A stretch of DNA of 64,000 nt from Vespa crabro (lineage: Eukaryota; Arthropoda; Insecta; Hymenoptera; Vespidae). Under the pieces are notes generated by a model. It saw only the letters and a program-made list of their open reading frames with translations, was not told the origin of the DNA and ran no database searches. This document shows, piece by piece, positions 28,353-41,069 of this stretch (positions are counted from its first letter, which is position 1; every line of letters begins with the position of its first letter). The stretch lies in assembly GCF_910589235.1 (NCBI RefSeq), contig NC_060978.1, positions 1,609,587 through 1,673,586 on the forward strand, written 5' to 3'. Made by a program: the position numbers and the translations under genes.

Positions 28353-28410
28353 ACCATCGTCTGAGGAATCCTCCCTGCAGCTTAGCGCAAATTCCACGAT
28401 TTACTCTCAT
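28353..28410 (-). CDS. CD36-family scavenger receptor, first coding exon
   Basis: ATG at 28410 opens 19 codons reading MRVNRGICAKLQGGFLRRW plus one base, then donor GTACGT. Joined to the exon at 3978 it gives a continuous frame, ...RRW-W-AAVAFGVLL. That is the expected short basic cytoplasmic tail leading straight into the first transmembrane segment. An in-frame TAA sits eight codons upstream of the ATG, so this start is well bounded. Any 5' UTR exons are unmarked. The link to exon 2 rests on phase agreement and family architecture across a 24-kb intron, not on transcript data. Confidence 0.85.
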
Positions 28411-29114
28411 GATCTCTCTTCTATCGATTTCTTCTTATGTCACGTGCACTTAATAAAATCACCACACGGTCGTCGCACTTCCCTCACGAAAAAGAATAAG
28501 TAGAGGAAGAAGAAGAAGAAGAAGAAGAAGAAGAAGAGGAAGAAAAATAGAAGAAAAATAAGAAAAAGAAGTATGTAAAAAAAAGGAAGAAGAAAACTAT
28601 ATAACGCGTATACTTTTATTATCGCATCATCATCATCATCATCGTCGTCGTTATCATCGTCATCATCATCATCATCATCATTATCGTAGATTGATGAGAA
28701 ATAACGAGACGAAAATTTGTCCTTACTTTTTTTTCTTCGTTGTTCTTCTCTTCTCTTTTTCTTTTTTTCTTTAGCTTTTCAAATAAGAACAAATATCTTC
28801 GATAATTAATTACCATGTATCGAACATAAAAATATATTCTCGATCTCGTCTAATACTTTTCTCTTCCCTTTCTCCTCAATTTGTAGTTTTCCTCCTATTT
28901 CTTTTTTTTTTTTTTTCCACTGTCGTCGTCGTCGTCCTCGTCGTCGTTGTCGTCGTCGTAGTCGTCGTCGTCGTGGTGACTCGTTGCGTTCACCGCAACA
29001 AAGATAGAAGGAGAAAGTTCAATTCCCTTTTGCCTGAATATAACACAGCAACAGCAGCAACAGCAGCAGCAGCAGCAGCAGCAGCAACACCACCACCACG
29101 ACTACCACCAATAA

Positions 29115-29152
<38 letters not shown>

Positions 29153-29620
29153 TCAATAGCAATAACCTGTCGTTCTCGAAATCCCGTTAAATATTCTTCG
29201 ACTTTAAAATATTTGTTCTCTCATATAACTTGCGGATTCAGATTTCTCCAAAATTTACGATCAATAATTATAACTTTCGACGTTAATCGAAAAGAAAGGT
29301 AAGGAAACGGACTGAGATAGAAATAAATAGAAAAAAAAAATATATATATATATATATGCGTGTCTGCGCGTGTACGTATGTGTGTATGAGTACGTGTATG
29401 TATACAGTTATAAAGAGAGATAGAGAGAATGCGTAAGAAAAGGACGACGAGTTTCTCTTTTCTTTCTTGATCTCGCTCGACTGGTCACAACGCACGCGCG
29501 TACCTTATCGACGCGAACGATCGTCGCGAACAAACGTATTCGATCGTACTTGTAAAGTGTTTTACTCGATCAAAGAAACAGGTGGAGGTGGAATGAAGAG
29601 GAGGAAGCAAAAGCAGGAGG

Positions 29621-29651
<31 letters not shown>

Positions 29652-30110
29652 GAAGAAGTAGAAGTAGAAAAGAAAGAAGAAGAAGAAGAAGAAGAAGTCA
29701 CGAACCACGGAGAGGGAAAGAACGTATGGGAAAGGAATAGATATGGTGCTATAGTAAAGTGGGAGAAAGGAAGGGAGAGGGAAAAGAGAAGGATGAAAAT
29801 AAAGTGGGGAGGGATGAGGTGGAAGAGTAAAATATAATAATAATAATAATAAAAAAAAAAAAAAAAAAAAAAAGAAATAGATAATGAAAAAGAAACTAAA
29901 GGATCAAAATGGAAAAGAGAATCGATGATATAGTTTCGTTTGGTAACGAGTCAAACGTAACACTAAATGCCCGTACTGTGCGACATTACACTGCCTGTGT
30001 TGACTGACTGTGGCTGGTTTTATTCTTGCCGTCGTCGTCGTCGCTGCTGCTGCTGTTGCTGCTGGTTGCTCACGATCATACTCCCCAGGGCCCCAGAGTA
30101 GGCTCAGGTG
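28411..30110 (-). promoter_or_regulatory. upstream region of the CD36-family gene
   Basis: This 1.7 kb is richer in G+C and CpG than the flanks and likely holds the promoter and 5' UTR. CACGTG at 28,441-28,446, within GTCACGTGCAC, sits about 30 bases before the start codon. Trinucleotide tracts are abundant: CAT/CGT at 28,625-28,685, GTC at 28,920-28,975, CAG and ACC/ACT at 29,046-29,150, GAA at 29,620-29,700, and GTC/GCT at 30,030-30,066. On minus, the last of these reads as a short frame MIVSNQQQ...RRRRRQE that stops quickly, so it could be an upstream ORF. No TATA box is evident. Confidence 0.45.
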
Positions 30111-30334
30111 AACGATTTATTATTACTCCCACCTTACCATCCCGACACTCCAACTCTTTTATCCCCACTATACATATATATATATATCTTTCTCTCTAAA
30201 GAAACTTTTTATTACTCCACATGTATGGAAAATTTCTTCTTCTTCTTCTTCTTCTTCTTCTTCTTTTTCTTCTTATTTTGTCAATGTACCCTGCTACCTG
30301 GATTTTCAAGTTCTTTTCCTATTTTTCTATTTTT

Positions 30335-30374
<40 letters not shown>

Positions 30375-31578
30375 CCTTTAATACATCCGTCCGTCCCTGA
30401 CAAAATATTTTTCTTCATTCTATAATAACGCCTTGTTTTTTCTTGTTTGTTTCTTTTTTTTTTTTTTTACCTTTTTCTTTCGACTTAAAAATAATATGTG
30501 TTACTGATTTTATCCTGTTTACATTGTACAAATCGTTCACGTGCCGAACGATTAATTTTCTTTTCTTTGTTTCATTTTTCTAATCTCCATACCAAACGTC
30601 AATGTTAAATTGTATTATGTTAGATATAAATTTTATTCAATAATTGAAATTATGAACGTCGTCGAATGAACGAAACAAATTTTGAACGATCGTTTATTAA
30701 ATGAAGAATAATGTACGATATAGAAATAATGTAACTTTATATAATTTTATGTCAATTGATTTGACAAATGAATGATTCATTATCTCATATAAAATATACA
30801 TATATATATATATATATATAGTTTTGCGATTTTATCGGATATGAGATCGTTCAGAGTATACAGCACTTTTGGATGTTCATCGAAAGAAATCATTATATTT
30901 ATCAAGGATGTATATATATAATAACATTTATCGTTTCCTTAATCGTCATATTTTTCTTTAATCATTCTCATTCGACAGAAATTTTGGTGTCGACTGTTAA
31001 GAAATAAAAAAAAAAAAAAAAAAAAAATTCGAACGAGTTATGTTATATCAAAAGAGAAACAAAATTATGAATTATCGGTGTCAAATATTTCGTTTAGTTA
31101 TCAGCTTATATACATACATATATATATACATATACATATATATATATATATATACAAATGTGGCTTATGTCGTAATACGATCGATTAATCGACCTTTCAT
31201 ATGACACTGAGATCGCAAAAAAGAAATAAATAAGAAATGAATATTTCTTCTTTTTCTTTCCTTTTTCCTCTCGCAATTAAATAAATCTCCTTCGATCCAT
31301 TTTCTTTTTTCCTTCTCGATACTGAATCAATTCTTTTCTTCCTTTGATTTTTTTTTCTCCCCCATAATGAACGATAGGGACAGCAAGGATGAAAAGTTAA
31401 TATCATTTATATGCAATCGAAGAAAATTTTTATGATTTATCAAGAATAATAAAATATAATAACAATAATATACAATCGGCATAATTTTAATGCTATCTTT
31501 GTCTACTGCGATAATTGGATATCTCATAAAGATTCCCAATTTGGCATGAAATGTCAATCACACATGAAAACGTGCTAT

Positions 31579-31581
<3 letters not shown>

Positions 31582-31649
<68 letters not shown>
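31582..31649. repeat. (CT)n microsatellite
   Basis: About 30 CT units with two short T interruptions. On minus it reads as an (RE)n string. Confidence 0.9.
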
Positions 31650-32878
31650 TTTTCTTGTCTCATAACAAACGATTTAATGAAAATGACACTTCTGGAAAAG
31701 ACAAAGTTACATGAAAAAAATGACTGAGATAATGAGATGCGAAAAACATAATCCAATATTAAATTTATCATATATATATATACATAAGCAACAAATAAAT
31801 ATGATTGACGCATATATACGCAAATACGTAAGGTAACATCTCTCTCTATAAAAAAAAAAAGATTTACCATCGCGTGACCGATTATTGATCTTTAAATAAT
31901 CATAAATTACATAGATTTTTGTGATTACACGAGGCACTATTTGAACTGTGCGAAAAAAATAGACGCGGAAAGAAAGAGAAGAAAAAATCAGATGCTAGTT
32001 CTTTATCGTAGAATATTATAGTCTTTTTCTCATCTATCTTCTTTCCAGTTTTACTCCATGGTCATTAAAATTACACGAACGATCGTCATCTAATACTTTG
32101 CTCTTACCCACGCCATGACATTTCAGATATTACGACCTTGATCTTTTAATTATTCACTAATCACCGTAATTTTTGCAAACGCGTCGCCTTCGTAAATGAC
32201 TTTTACAATCGAGACGTTACAAGAAACAAAAAAAAAAAAAAAAACAGAAAAAAAGAATAAACAAAAAAAAACACAAGAAAAATTTAATATTCATCGTCAT
32301 CGTCGTTATACTCAAAATAGCAATAAAATCTTGATAATATTTCATATTTCGAATTATTCCTTTATTTTTTTCTTTTTTCTCGTCGTAATCGTCAAATTTT
32401 CGAATGATCGATTCGAGGAATAAATAAAGAAAAGAAAAAAAAAAAAAGAAGGAAAGAAAGAAAAAGAAAAAAAAAAGAAAAAAGAAAGAAAGAAAAAAGA
32501 GAATTCAATGGGAATAATACTTTACGTAAAATCTTGTAAATTTTGATATTGAATATAACTCAGTTTCAAAAGTATCAAAGTATTGTTTGATTGTTTTTCA
32601 GTTCTACACGTTCTAAGAAAATCCACGATATCCGTCAACTTGGTCGGAACGAGCATTATTTAATTTAAACAAGATTATTTCCCTCGATTATTCATACGTT
32701 TCTCATAGTATAAATATATGAATGATATAAATGTATTTGTGTATGTCATACTAATCAATTTATTTATTCTCTTAAATAAAGAAATCATTTACTTCGATAT
32801 AGCCTACCTATTACATTGATAATAAAAATTACGTTATTTCAAAAATTTCTCTATTGGGTCCAAAGTTCATTATATTTT

Positions 32879-32909
<31 letters not shown>

Positions 32910-33749
32910 CGACATCATAGTTTCTAAACGTACTCTACTATATACTTATCGAACATTCGAGTATTATACAAGAACGGATGAAACTTCCTATTCATGGCAA
33001 GAAATCGATAACGTATAAAGTGTTCTCTTGGAAAGAGTATATAATTTTATGACAAAAACGTTGATCGTTTATCATAGATCATGAAATTATTATGTATATC
33101 ACGGAAAAAAAAGAAGAAAGAGAAAAAAAGAAGAAAAAAAATAATAATATCCTTTAATTTGTACTGATTGATGCGCCATATTTATTAAATAGACGTAATG
33201 TAAGCTAGCATCATTCGATCAATGCAAATCATTTATAAAGATAACTGATAATCGGTATAATATTTACTACGTAAACATCTCAATCGATATAATACCATCT
33301 GAAAAATAATAAATACGCATTATCGTTATATCCATTATCATCTACTATACTGATCAAGTATATATTTATATTTATATATTTATATATATTATTTATTCAT
33401 TTAGTATTTCGATATATTTAATTCAATTTTATATAAATATATAAAATATTTAATTGAAATTATAAGATATTTAATTTAATTTAATTTAATTCCAAATGAA
33501 TTAATTTTAGAAGGATAAGATTTAAAAAAAATAAAAAAAAGAACAAACAAAAAAAAAAAAGAAAAAGAAACAATTTCATTAGTGGTATAATAGATAAACT
33601 TTTAAAAATAATTAATATGAATTTTATATTATTTTACGTGAATATGCGTATCTGCCAATCTATATTGTTTTACGCAGCTTTCGTAACTTCCTTCCTTTTC
33701 TTCTTCGCTTTTGTTTCGTCAAACTTCATCTGGTTCACGAACATCGGAC

Positions 33750-33795
<46 letters not shown>

Positions 33796-35266
33796 AAATA
33801 TGTAACATGAACATATATCCGTGGAACTTATGTGATTCACGATCCGATTTGAACCGACAGATTCCGTCGTGCATACATATTTCAATTCCTATTTCTTGTT
33901 TAATCGTTTGACGGCTTGAATGAATCATTTTGATTAGAATCCTTCGTGGTTGCACTTCGACGAATACACGAGTATAGTATTTTAATTTTCGCATAATCTG
34001 CGATAAATATTCGATAAAAATTATCGTTAGTGGAGTTTTCCCCTCTACCTTTTAAAATTCTCATGTAAATTCGTAAAAAATCGAATTATTTTTTTTTTTT
34101 TCTTTTTTTTTTCTATTATTTAAATCTTTATGCCTTTAGAGTCAATAATGGAGCCATCATCAAAAGTGCCATGTCGTCGAGAGTGATCACGTAACTTGAA
34201 GCTTATATTAATCCCAGACTTACCTCGACCCTTCATTAGTCATTCTATATAATGAAATCACGTATATGGGCGTGAGAGATCTACTTATATCAGTTAAAAT
34301 GATCTATATATAGATATACGTATATTACAATACGTATATCATAGATTTTGAAAATATTCAATCGATCAATAAATAGTATGTCAATAGTTCTTTCTTATGT
34401 CTCTTTTTTCTTTTCTTTTCTTTTCTTTTCTTTTTTCTTTTTTCATGTATCGTTTATTCGATTATAAAATATTAAAAATTTTCAATCAATATACGTGATA
34501 ACGTAAAATTATTTATTTATATTTATTTTGATATAAAATGTCTTTCCTTTCTTTTTTTTTTTGTTTTGTTTTTGTTTTCCTCCTTTTCTTTAAATAAAAG
34601 AAATACTGCTAGAGTATATTTATTCGAGTAGAAGAAGAAAAAAAAAAAAAAAATAATAATAAAAATAAAAAAACAGGGAGAAAAGAAAAACTATACAAAA
34701 AGAAAAAATATTCATCATTTCTTCAAATATAAACTGTTAAAAACGTCGACATTATTCATTAACCTTGTCTTTTCATTCATATTATAAAACTAATTTATTG
34801 CAAAAATAATTATATCGTTCGCGGTAATCATTATATGATATTGAACATATGAACGTCTACGATACTAAAGTAATAAACGGTATAATTATTAACCATTGTA
34901 TATAATTGAAGATACAGTAGATATAATAAGCTTACAATTAGATTAAGTATAACGTCGAAGTTTCATCCGATTTTTAAGACAAATCTAATGTATCATTTTC
35001 TTTCATACAACAAATAACAGTGATTCGAAATTAAAAGAAAAAAAAAAAAAAAACAAAACAAAAAAAAACAAAACAAAACAAAACAAAAAAAAGAAAAAGA
35101 ACAAAAAAAAGACAAAATAAAAAAGCCAAAACCCCTCCTCAGTTATAGAAACTAATCGATTCTCTATATTTCGCCATAAAGAATTGAAAAATTTGATTGA
35201 CGATGATGATGAAGAAAAGAAATAAAAAAGAATTTGAGAAAAGGGGCGAACGTTAATATCGAAGAG

Positions 35267-35413
35267 TCAAAGAAGATGATGGAAGGATTGATGGGAAGGG
35301 GTTGGGATGTGGGATAGGGGGGGGGGGCTGAAGAAACAACATAGGACGGCGATAATTATCAATTCTCGCCGACATTTATATCTAGCTTTCATCGATGACG
35401 TAACGTCCGGCAT
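35267..35413 (-). other. short open frame with a hydrophobic N-terminal segment, unassigned
   Basis: ATG at 35413 opens a 48-residue frame. It starts MPDVTSSMKARYKCRREL and continues IIIAVLCCFFS, which is a basic stretch followed by a hydrophobic core like a signal peptide or membrane anchor. It then runs through an 11-C tract into low-complexity Pro/Ser and stops. The frame is also open about 80 bases upstream of the ATG. No usable donor follows the hydrophobic part. It could be a relic or a membrane-protein exon; I do not recognise a family. Confidence 0.2.
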
Positions 35414-35592
35414 TATGGTCTGGGAAAAACTCTCACCTCTGAGACGTCGATAGAAATCTCTTACGTTCCTTTTACGGAAGATAATAATTCCAAACTTATA
35501 ACAATGGAATCAATGGGAAATGAATAGAGAAGATGAGGAGAATCAAGAAAGAAAAAAAAAAAAAGGAAAAGAAAAAGAAAAGAAAAAAAAAA

Positions 35593-35623
<31 letters not shown>

Positions 35624-35700
35624 GATAAATAAATACCTATTTGTATCCTTACAAAGATACGATCTTATTTCTAAGTATCAAAGACATGCATGCAAACTAT

Positions 35701-35744
<44 letters not shown>

Positions 35745-35767
35745 TTCTCTTTCTTTCTTTTTTCCAG

Positions 35768-35842
35768 GTAGCAACATTTACGTCAGAAATATGGCCGAAC
35801 GTTAAACGGAAGGAATACAAAGTACAAGGAGTTTCTACTTGA
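35768..35842 (+). other. terminal-exon-like open segment, unassigned
   Basis: A strong acceptor (pyrimidine tract then TTTTTTCCAG ending 35767) is followed by 24 open codons, VATFTSEIWPNVKRKEYKVQ and four more, then TGA. The minus strand is also open here. No upstream partner exon was identified. Confidence 0.2.
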
Positions 35843-36303
35843 CAACTTATGTTTGATACATGAGAATGATACACGCTTATGGCTTTGATGTCCAAATATT
35901 TTTCGTTATCGATCATTGATATTTCTCTTCCATCAAATATCTCAATCGTATTAAAAAGAAGAAGAAGAAGAAGAAGAAAAAAAAAAAGGACATATCAATG
36001 ATTTATCATTTATTAACAATTATTTATTAACAAGGCTCATTCTTTCTTTTTAATATTTCTTTCTTTTCTTTTCTTTTTTCTTTTTTTTTTTACATTCCAT
36101 AAAAAATCAAACTCAAAACAATTATGACGATAATGATTACGACAAGGTTAATAATGACAATCGAGATGGATAACTGCATATATATAAATATACATACTTC
36201 ATTTCTATTTAATATTAAAATTAAGTGATTTGTTTTCAATGGTTGAAAGCATTTTTTAATCGGAGAATCGATTTGCAATAATAAATGAATAAAATAAAAA
36301 GAA

Positions 36304-36345
<42 letters not shown>

Positions 36346-37033
36346 ATAAAAATACAATAGATTAAGTATATAGATCGTAAATTTTATTAAGACATCATCG
36401 TTCAAAGTTCAAAGTTACACGTTTATCTCCTACATACATCGATCCTTTAAACTTTCAAGCAATTAATTTCTTTCGTAAAATTATTACTGAAAAAAAAAGA
36501 AAAAAAAAAAAAAAATTAAAATTCACGATATAAATTTTAATTGTAAAGTGATGTTTCGCAAAAAAAAAAATAAAATAAAATAAAATAGGAAGTAAAAAAA
36601 GGTTTATTGTACTCGAGTCATCGAATGATAATAATGCCATTGGGGCACGTGTGTGTGTGTGTGCGTTTGTACTTTTTTTTGCTCTTTTATCTTTTTTATT
36701 ATCGAAGCGATACTCATCGTCGGAATATCGCAAATGTTCGATACTTTTCAAATCGTCCAAAGTATGATTAATTATCTCCATAAAAGTACAAATTACAAAA
36801 AAGAAAAAAAAAAAAGAAAAAAAGAACAAGAAAAAAAATTGTAAGTTTAACTACGAAGGAAATAAATATAAATTTTCTTTCTTCTGTTTTTTCTTTTCGT
36901 TTTTGTTAAATTCGTAAAAAGTAAGAACCTGTTTATTTATTAAAAATCGTTTAACCATGAAAGATACATGGAATATGATGAATGTGAATATATGAAGAAT
37001 TTATTTTAATTCGAGAACAAATTTTATATGCCG

Positions 37034-37064
<31 letters not shown>

Positions 37065-38707
37065 AGTAATTTTGAAAATAAATTAATAGAATGAGGATAC
37101 GTAGAATCGTATGGTTTGATACTTAATTAAAAGAAATAAATAATTCATTTGTACTTTAAATATAAAATAAATTAAATTTTTGTATTAATCTTATGTTAAC
37201 CCAATTTTTTTCAATTGTTTTAATTCGACGTAGACAAAAAAAAAACGGAAGACACTTGTTTTCTCTTTTTTTTTTCTTTTTTTTACGTACAATATATTGC
37301 CATTATAAAAAATGTAGGTGACCAATAAAAAAAAAAAAAAAAAAAAGAAAATGAAATAACATCGAAATCATGAACCAAATAAATACTAATAAATGCCATG
37401 ATATTTCCATTTCGAAAAAAATCAAATGAATTCTCATTCATAAATATATTTCTAAAAGATATTCCCATGTTTCTAAGATTAATTATACAAATTTTTAACG
37501 TTATATTTTAAACAATCCCATGTAAATACTATAATAAACGATTAAATCATCCCTTTTAAAGTTAAATAAAATTTAACGATCGTCATTGAAAATCATTATA
37601 AAAGAAAATCATTATTAATAAATTTTTAAAAATAATTTCTAATTATAAGTTAAAAAAAAAATCAGATAAACGAATGATCATCGTACAAAATGAATTACCA
37701 AAGACAGAATATATATTATATCATAGTCGAGGTCGTTCGGTATCGATACCGTGTAAGTATATATGTAAGTAGATAGTTAAGTAGATAGTTAAGTCAATAG
37801 TTTTCTTCCATTGGTCCGGAATCTCTCGAACTTGATTGTATACATAAATTTACATGGACGATTCATGTCGACATAACCTTGGAAATTATAAAGAAGGAAA
37901 AAAAAAAAAAGGAAGAAAAGAAAAAAGGGGTTAATAAAAAGAAAAAATTAAAAAATAAAAAAAAGAAACATTTAAAATAATAAATCAGACATGAGTTATC
38001 GTTAGATGGAATCAAATTTAATGACTTCTTTCGATTGTAATGATAATAAAAAAAAAAAAAAGCAAAGAAAACAAGAGTAATAAAGTAGTGATATAGTCAA
38101 GAAGGAACGATAATAATATAATTATTTGCACGGAAGTATGATTAGTAAATAACTTAAATGGAATACTTTCGACGTAACAACGATGTTTATTATAATATCG
38201 AAGAAAAGAATCGCGTTTTCTTGAGTATTATGCAAAATTGTTATCGTCCAAAAAAAAAAAGAAAAAAGAAAATAAAAAGAAAAATAAAAAAAAAAGAGAG
38301 AGAGAGAGAGAGAAAGAAAAAATAAAAGAAGAAGGATAGAGAACGAAGATGATTAAATAGAACGACTTTAAATATCTCGTAAGAAAATTGTGATAATTAT
38401 TAATATATAGTTGATTAATAATTAATCAAATGTAAATATATTTCATTAATAGATCCTAATCGATCGCTCACGATATTTCAATCAATATCACCAATCGAAT
38501 TTTTTCCATTAATATCTTATTATATTCTTCTGAAAGAAATAAGTTACTTGATTACGAAATCTATGAATAATCCGTCTTTTTTTTTTATATTTCTTTTCTT
38601 TTTTTATTTTCCCCTCCCCATTTCTCCTCCCCAAATCCATCTCATTACATTTTATTTCATATCGCATGATCACGTGTAATGATGAATTATTAAATCCTAC
38701 GATAGAA

Positions 38708-38747
38708 ACACACACACACACACACACGTGTGTGTGTGTGTGTGTGT
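38708..38747. repeat. (AC)10(GT)10 perfect 40-bp palindrome
   Basis: Ten AC units meet ten GT units at 38727/38728, so the tract is its own reverse complement. Alternating purine-pyrimidine runs of this kind can adopt Z-DNA or cruciform forms. Confidence 0.9.
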
Positions 38748-39312
38748 ATGTACGTACGCACTTGTTAAATAAAGTGCGAGTTAGAAACATAAAGGACACA
38801 CCGAGAAAAATGAGTGAGAACGACCCACTTCCTTCATTATTGCGTTAAGCTTAATTGAAAAGATCTATCTTTCCCTAAGTTGAACAAAAAAAAAAAAAAG
38901 GAATGAAAAAAAAAAGAAAGAAGAAGAAAAAAAAAATGGAGTGAAAAAAAAAAAAAGAGAGAAACATATTCCGCTGCAAAGTAATCCCTCGAAGAGATAA
39001 CGCAACGCCAACGAATTAACATAATTCTCGCGATGATACTATAATGAAAGCGAGACGAACGAGAAAATTACATCATAGATGGAATAAAGCGAAATAAATG
39101 GAACGTACTTTTAAAATCTATCTCTCTTCTAATTTATATAATATACATTATTCTAAAACGATCGAACGTATATAATTCTTAATATTAAATCGTCTGTGAT
39201 AAAGAAAAAAAACAAAAAAAAAAAAAAAAAAAAAGAAGAAGAAAAAATAAGAAAAAAATTAATGAATTAATAAATGTCTAATAAAAATAAATTAATAATC
39301 TATTTTTTAAAC

Positions 39313-39347
<35 letters not shown>

Positions 39348-39791
39348 AAGTTAAAAAAAAAAAAGAAATAAAGAAGGAAAAAAAAAAAAGCGTATCCCAT
39401 AAAAATGAACGTTCCTTTCACATAATGTTTCAAATGTCCTATTACAAGATTATGCAATCAATCCTATAAAACGTGATTATGTTAAACCATTTTTATATTC
39501 CGTGTCAATGGCATTGATGTTGTAAATACGATTTACTCGATCATGCGATATCGAAAGATCAATTTGAAGACCGATTCTGTCGAGTTCGACGACGACGTTA
39601 GAATGCCAAATGTTACAACGAGCTCAATGATATCTCATGGTTTGTATCGTGACTAAAATTCTATATGTACGATTAAGTTATTTATAAATTTTCTAACGAC
39701 GATTGAATTTCACACCTATTTTTTATAATCCAAATATATACGATTAAACAAAGATCATTTCGTTTATCTATTTGTAAATATATATTTCAAC

Positions 39792-39822
<31 letters not shown>

Positions 39823-40118
39823 AAAAAAAACAATCGTACGAACGCATCTCTACATAATGACAATAGAAAAATTGAAAAAAAAAGAAAAAAAAAATATATG
39901 TATACGTGTGTGTGTGTGTGAACTTATTAAATTTATCATGCGAAAAAAAATATTAGATCTTACTTTTAATCCTTGATATTAATCTTGTAATGATCATCGG
40001 AATTCAAAACGTTTAATATCATTGCAAGATCATTGTGTAAGATTAAGAAACGTATCCAAAATTAAATTTCTAATCACGTAGTGGCTCCTTACCAATGCTT
40101 ACGAGTGCAATTGACCAC

Positions 40119-40119
40119 G

Positions 40120-40183
<64 letters not shown>
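40119..40183. repeat. (GTT)n microsatellite, about 21 units
   Basis: Uninterrupted GTT repeats (CAA on minus). No open frame with coding character uses them as a poly-Gln tract. Confidence 0.95.
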
Positions 40184-40255
40184 AACTGGTGCTCCTTTAT
40201 CGATTTTCATAAGTATGTTTTACATCAAGTGCGGGCTTTTTTTCCTGGCTTTTAC

Positions 40256-40291
<36 letters not shown>

Positions 40292-40809
40292 AGAAAGATA
40301 AGTTAAAGACCAAGATCTTTCATTTGTGAGAACAAACGCAAATGAGGATCTTTATTCCATGGCGTAATTTAAAAACTCCGTACTCTTTGCATTATAAATT
40401 GGTCACGTAGGCCATAGATACAAAACTTCTTCCTCTTACGAACGTACGCATAATAAGGAGTCGTTTAGTATTTTTCCTTTTTTCTTTTTTTTTTTTTTTT
40501 TTTTTCTTCTTTTTTTCCTTTTTTTGTTTACATCAGGATAGTATATATTTCCTTAACAGCATTGACGTGAAACGCATATGTACGTAAAATTAAATCATCG
40601 CAAACGTACATCCATCTTGGAATAATTCTGTTTATACCACCTCATGTATGAAATTATGAAAAGAAAAAAAAAAAAAAAGAAGAAAAAAAAAGAATCAAAA
40701 TATGCATGAAACTTGTAAAATCTTCGAATCATTTTTTCGGGGCATATAATAATAAAAAAAAAAAAAAAAAAAAAAAAGTATTCGTTAAGAAAAAAATTTA
40801 TCCCAAGAT

Positions 40810-40867
40810 GATGATAATAAATATCGTTATATCTTAATGATGACAATAAATATTGTTATATCTTAAT
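40810..40867. repeat. 29-bp tandem duplication
   Basis: Two adjacent 29-bp copies (40,810 and 40,839) begin GATGAYAATAAATAT and end TTATATCTTAAT. They differ at two positions. They lie in the downstream flank of the ND-49 gene. Confidence 0.85.
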
Positions 40868-40975
40868 GATTATTGATAAATGATCCTGCCCATAAATTAT
40901 CTAGAATAAAATGTCTATTCTTTTTTTTTCTTTTTTCTTTTTTATAGGTTATTAGGATATTTAAAATACCTTTCA

Positions 40976-40981
40976 TTTATT
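40976..40981 (-). terminator. polyadenylation signal AATAAA for ND-49 copy 1
   Basis: TTTATT on plus reads AATAAA on minus, about 90 bases past the ND-49 stop codon. Position and orientation fit, but cleavage was not observed. Confidence 0.5.
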
Positions 40982-41069
40982 ATTACTGCATGCTAAATGA
41001 GTTTTCTCATTAACATAGCATAATATAATAAATTTACTTATCCACTACAAATACACAATTATCAACATT

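Larger units (their letters stand above)
30111..41069. other. microsatellite-rich intergenic desert
   Basis: Eleven kilobases with no gene I can support. It contains (CT)n at 30,341-30,371, 31,582-31,649 and 35,703-35,742. It also has (TG)n at 33,763-33,791, poly-T near 32,883-32,908, a (CA)n(GT)n palindrome at 38,708 and (GTT)n at 40,119. Many A- or T-rich stretches fill the rest. Two unassigned open segments at 35.3 and 35.8 kb are listed separately. Open frames elsewhere here are simple-sequence artefacts. Confidence 0.6.

Noticed and set aside
34224..34243. Minus ATG with six codons (MTNEGS) and a perfect GTAAGT donor
   Set aside because: Too short, with no matching downstream exon. It could be an upstream UTR exon but nothing links it to the CD36 gene.
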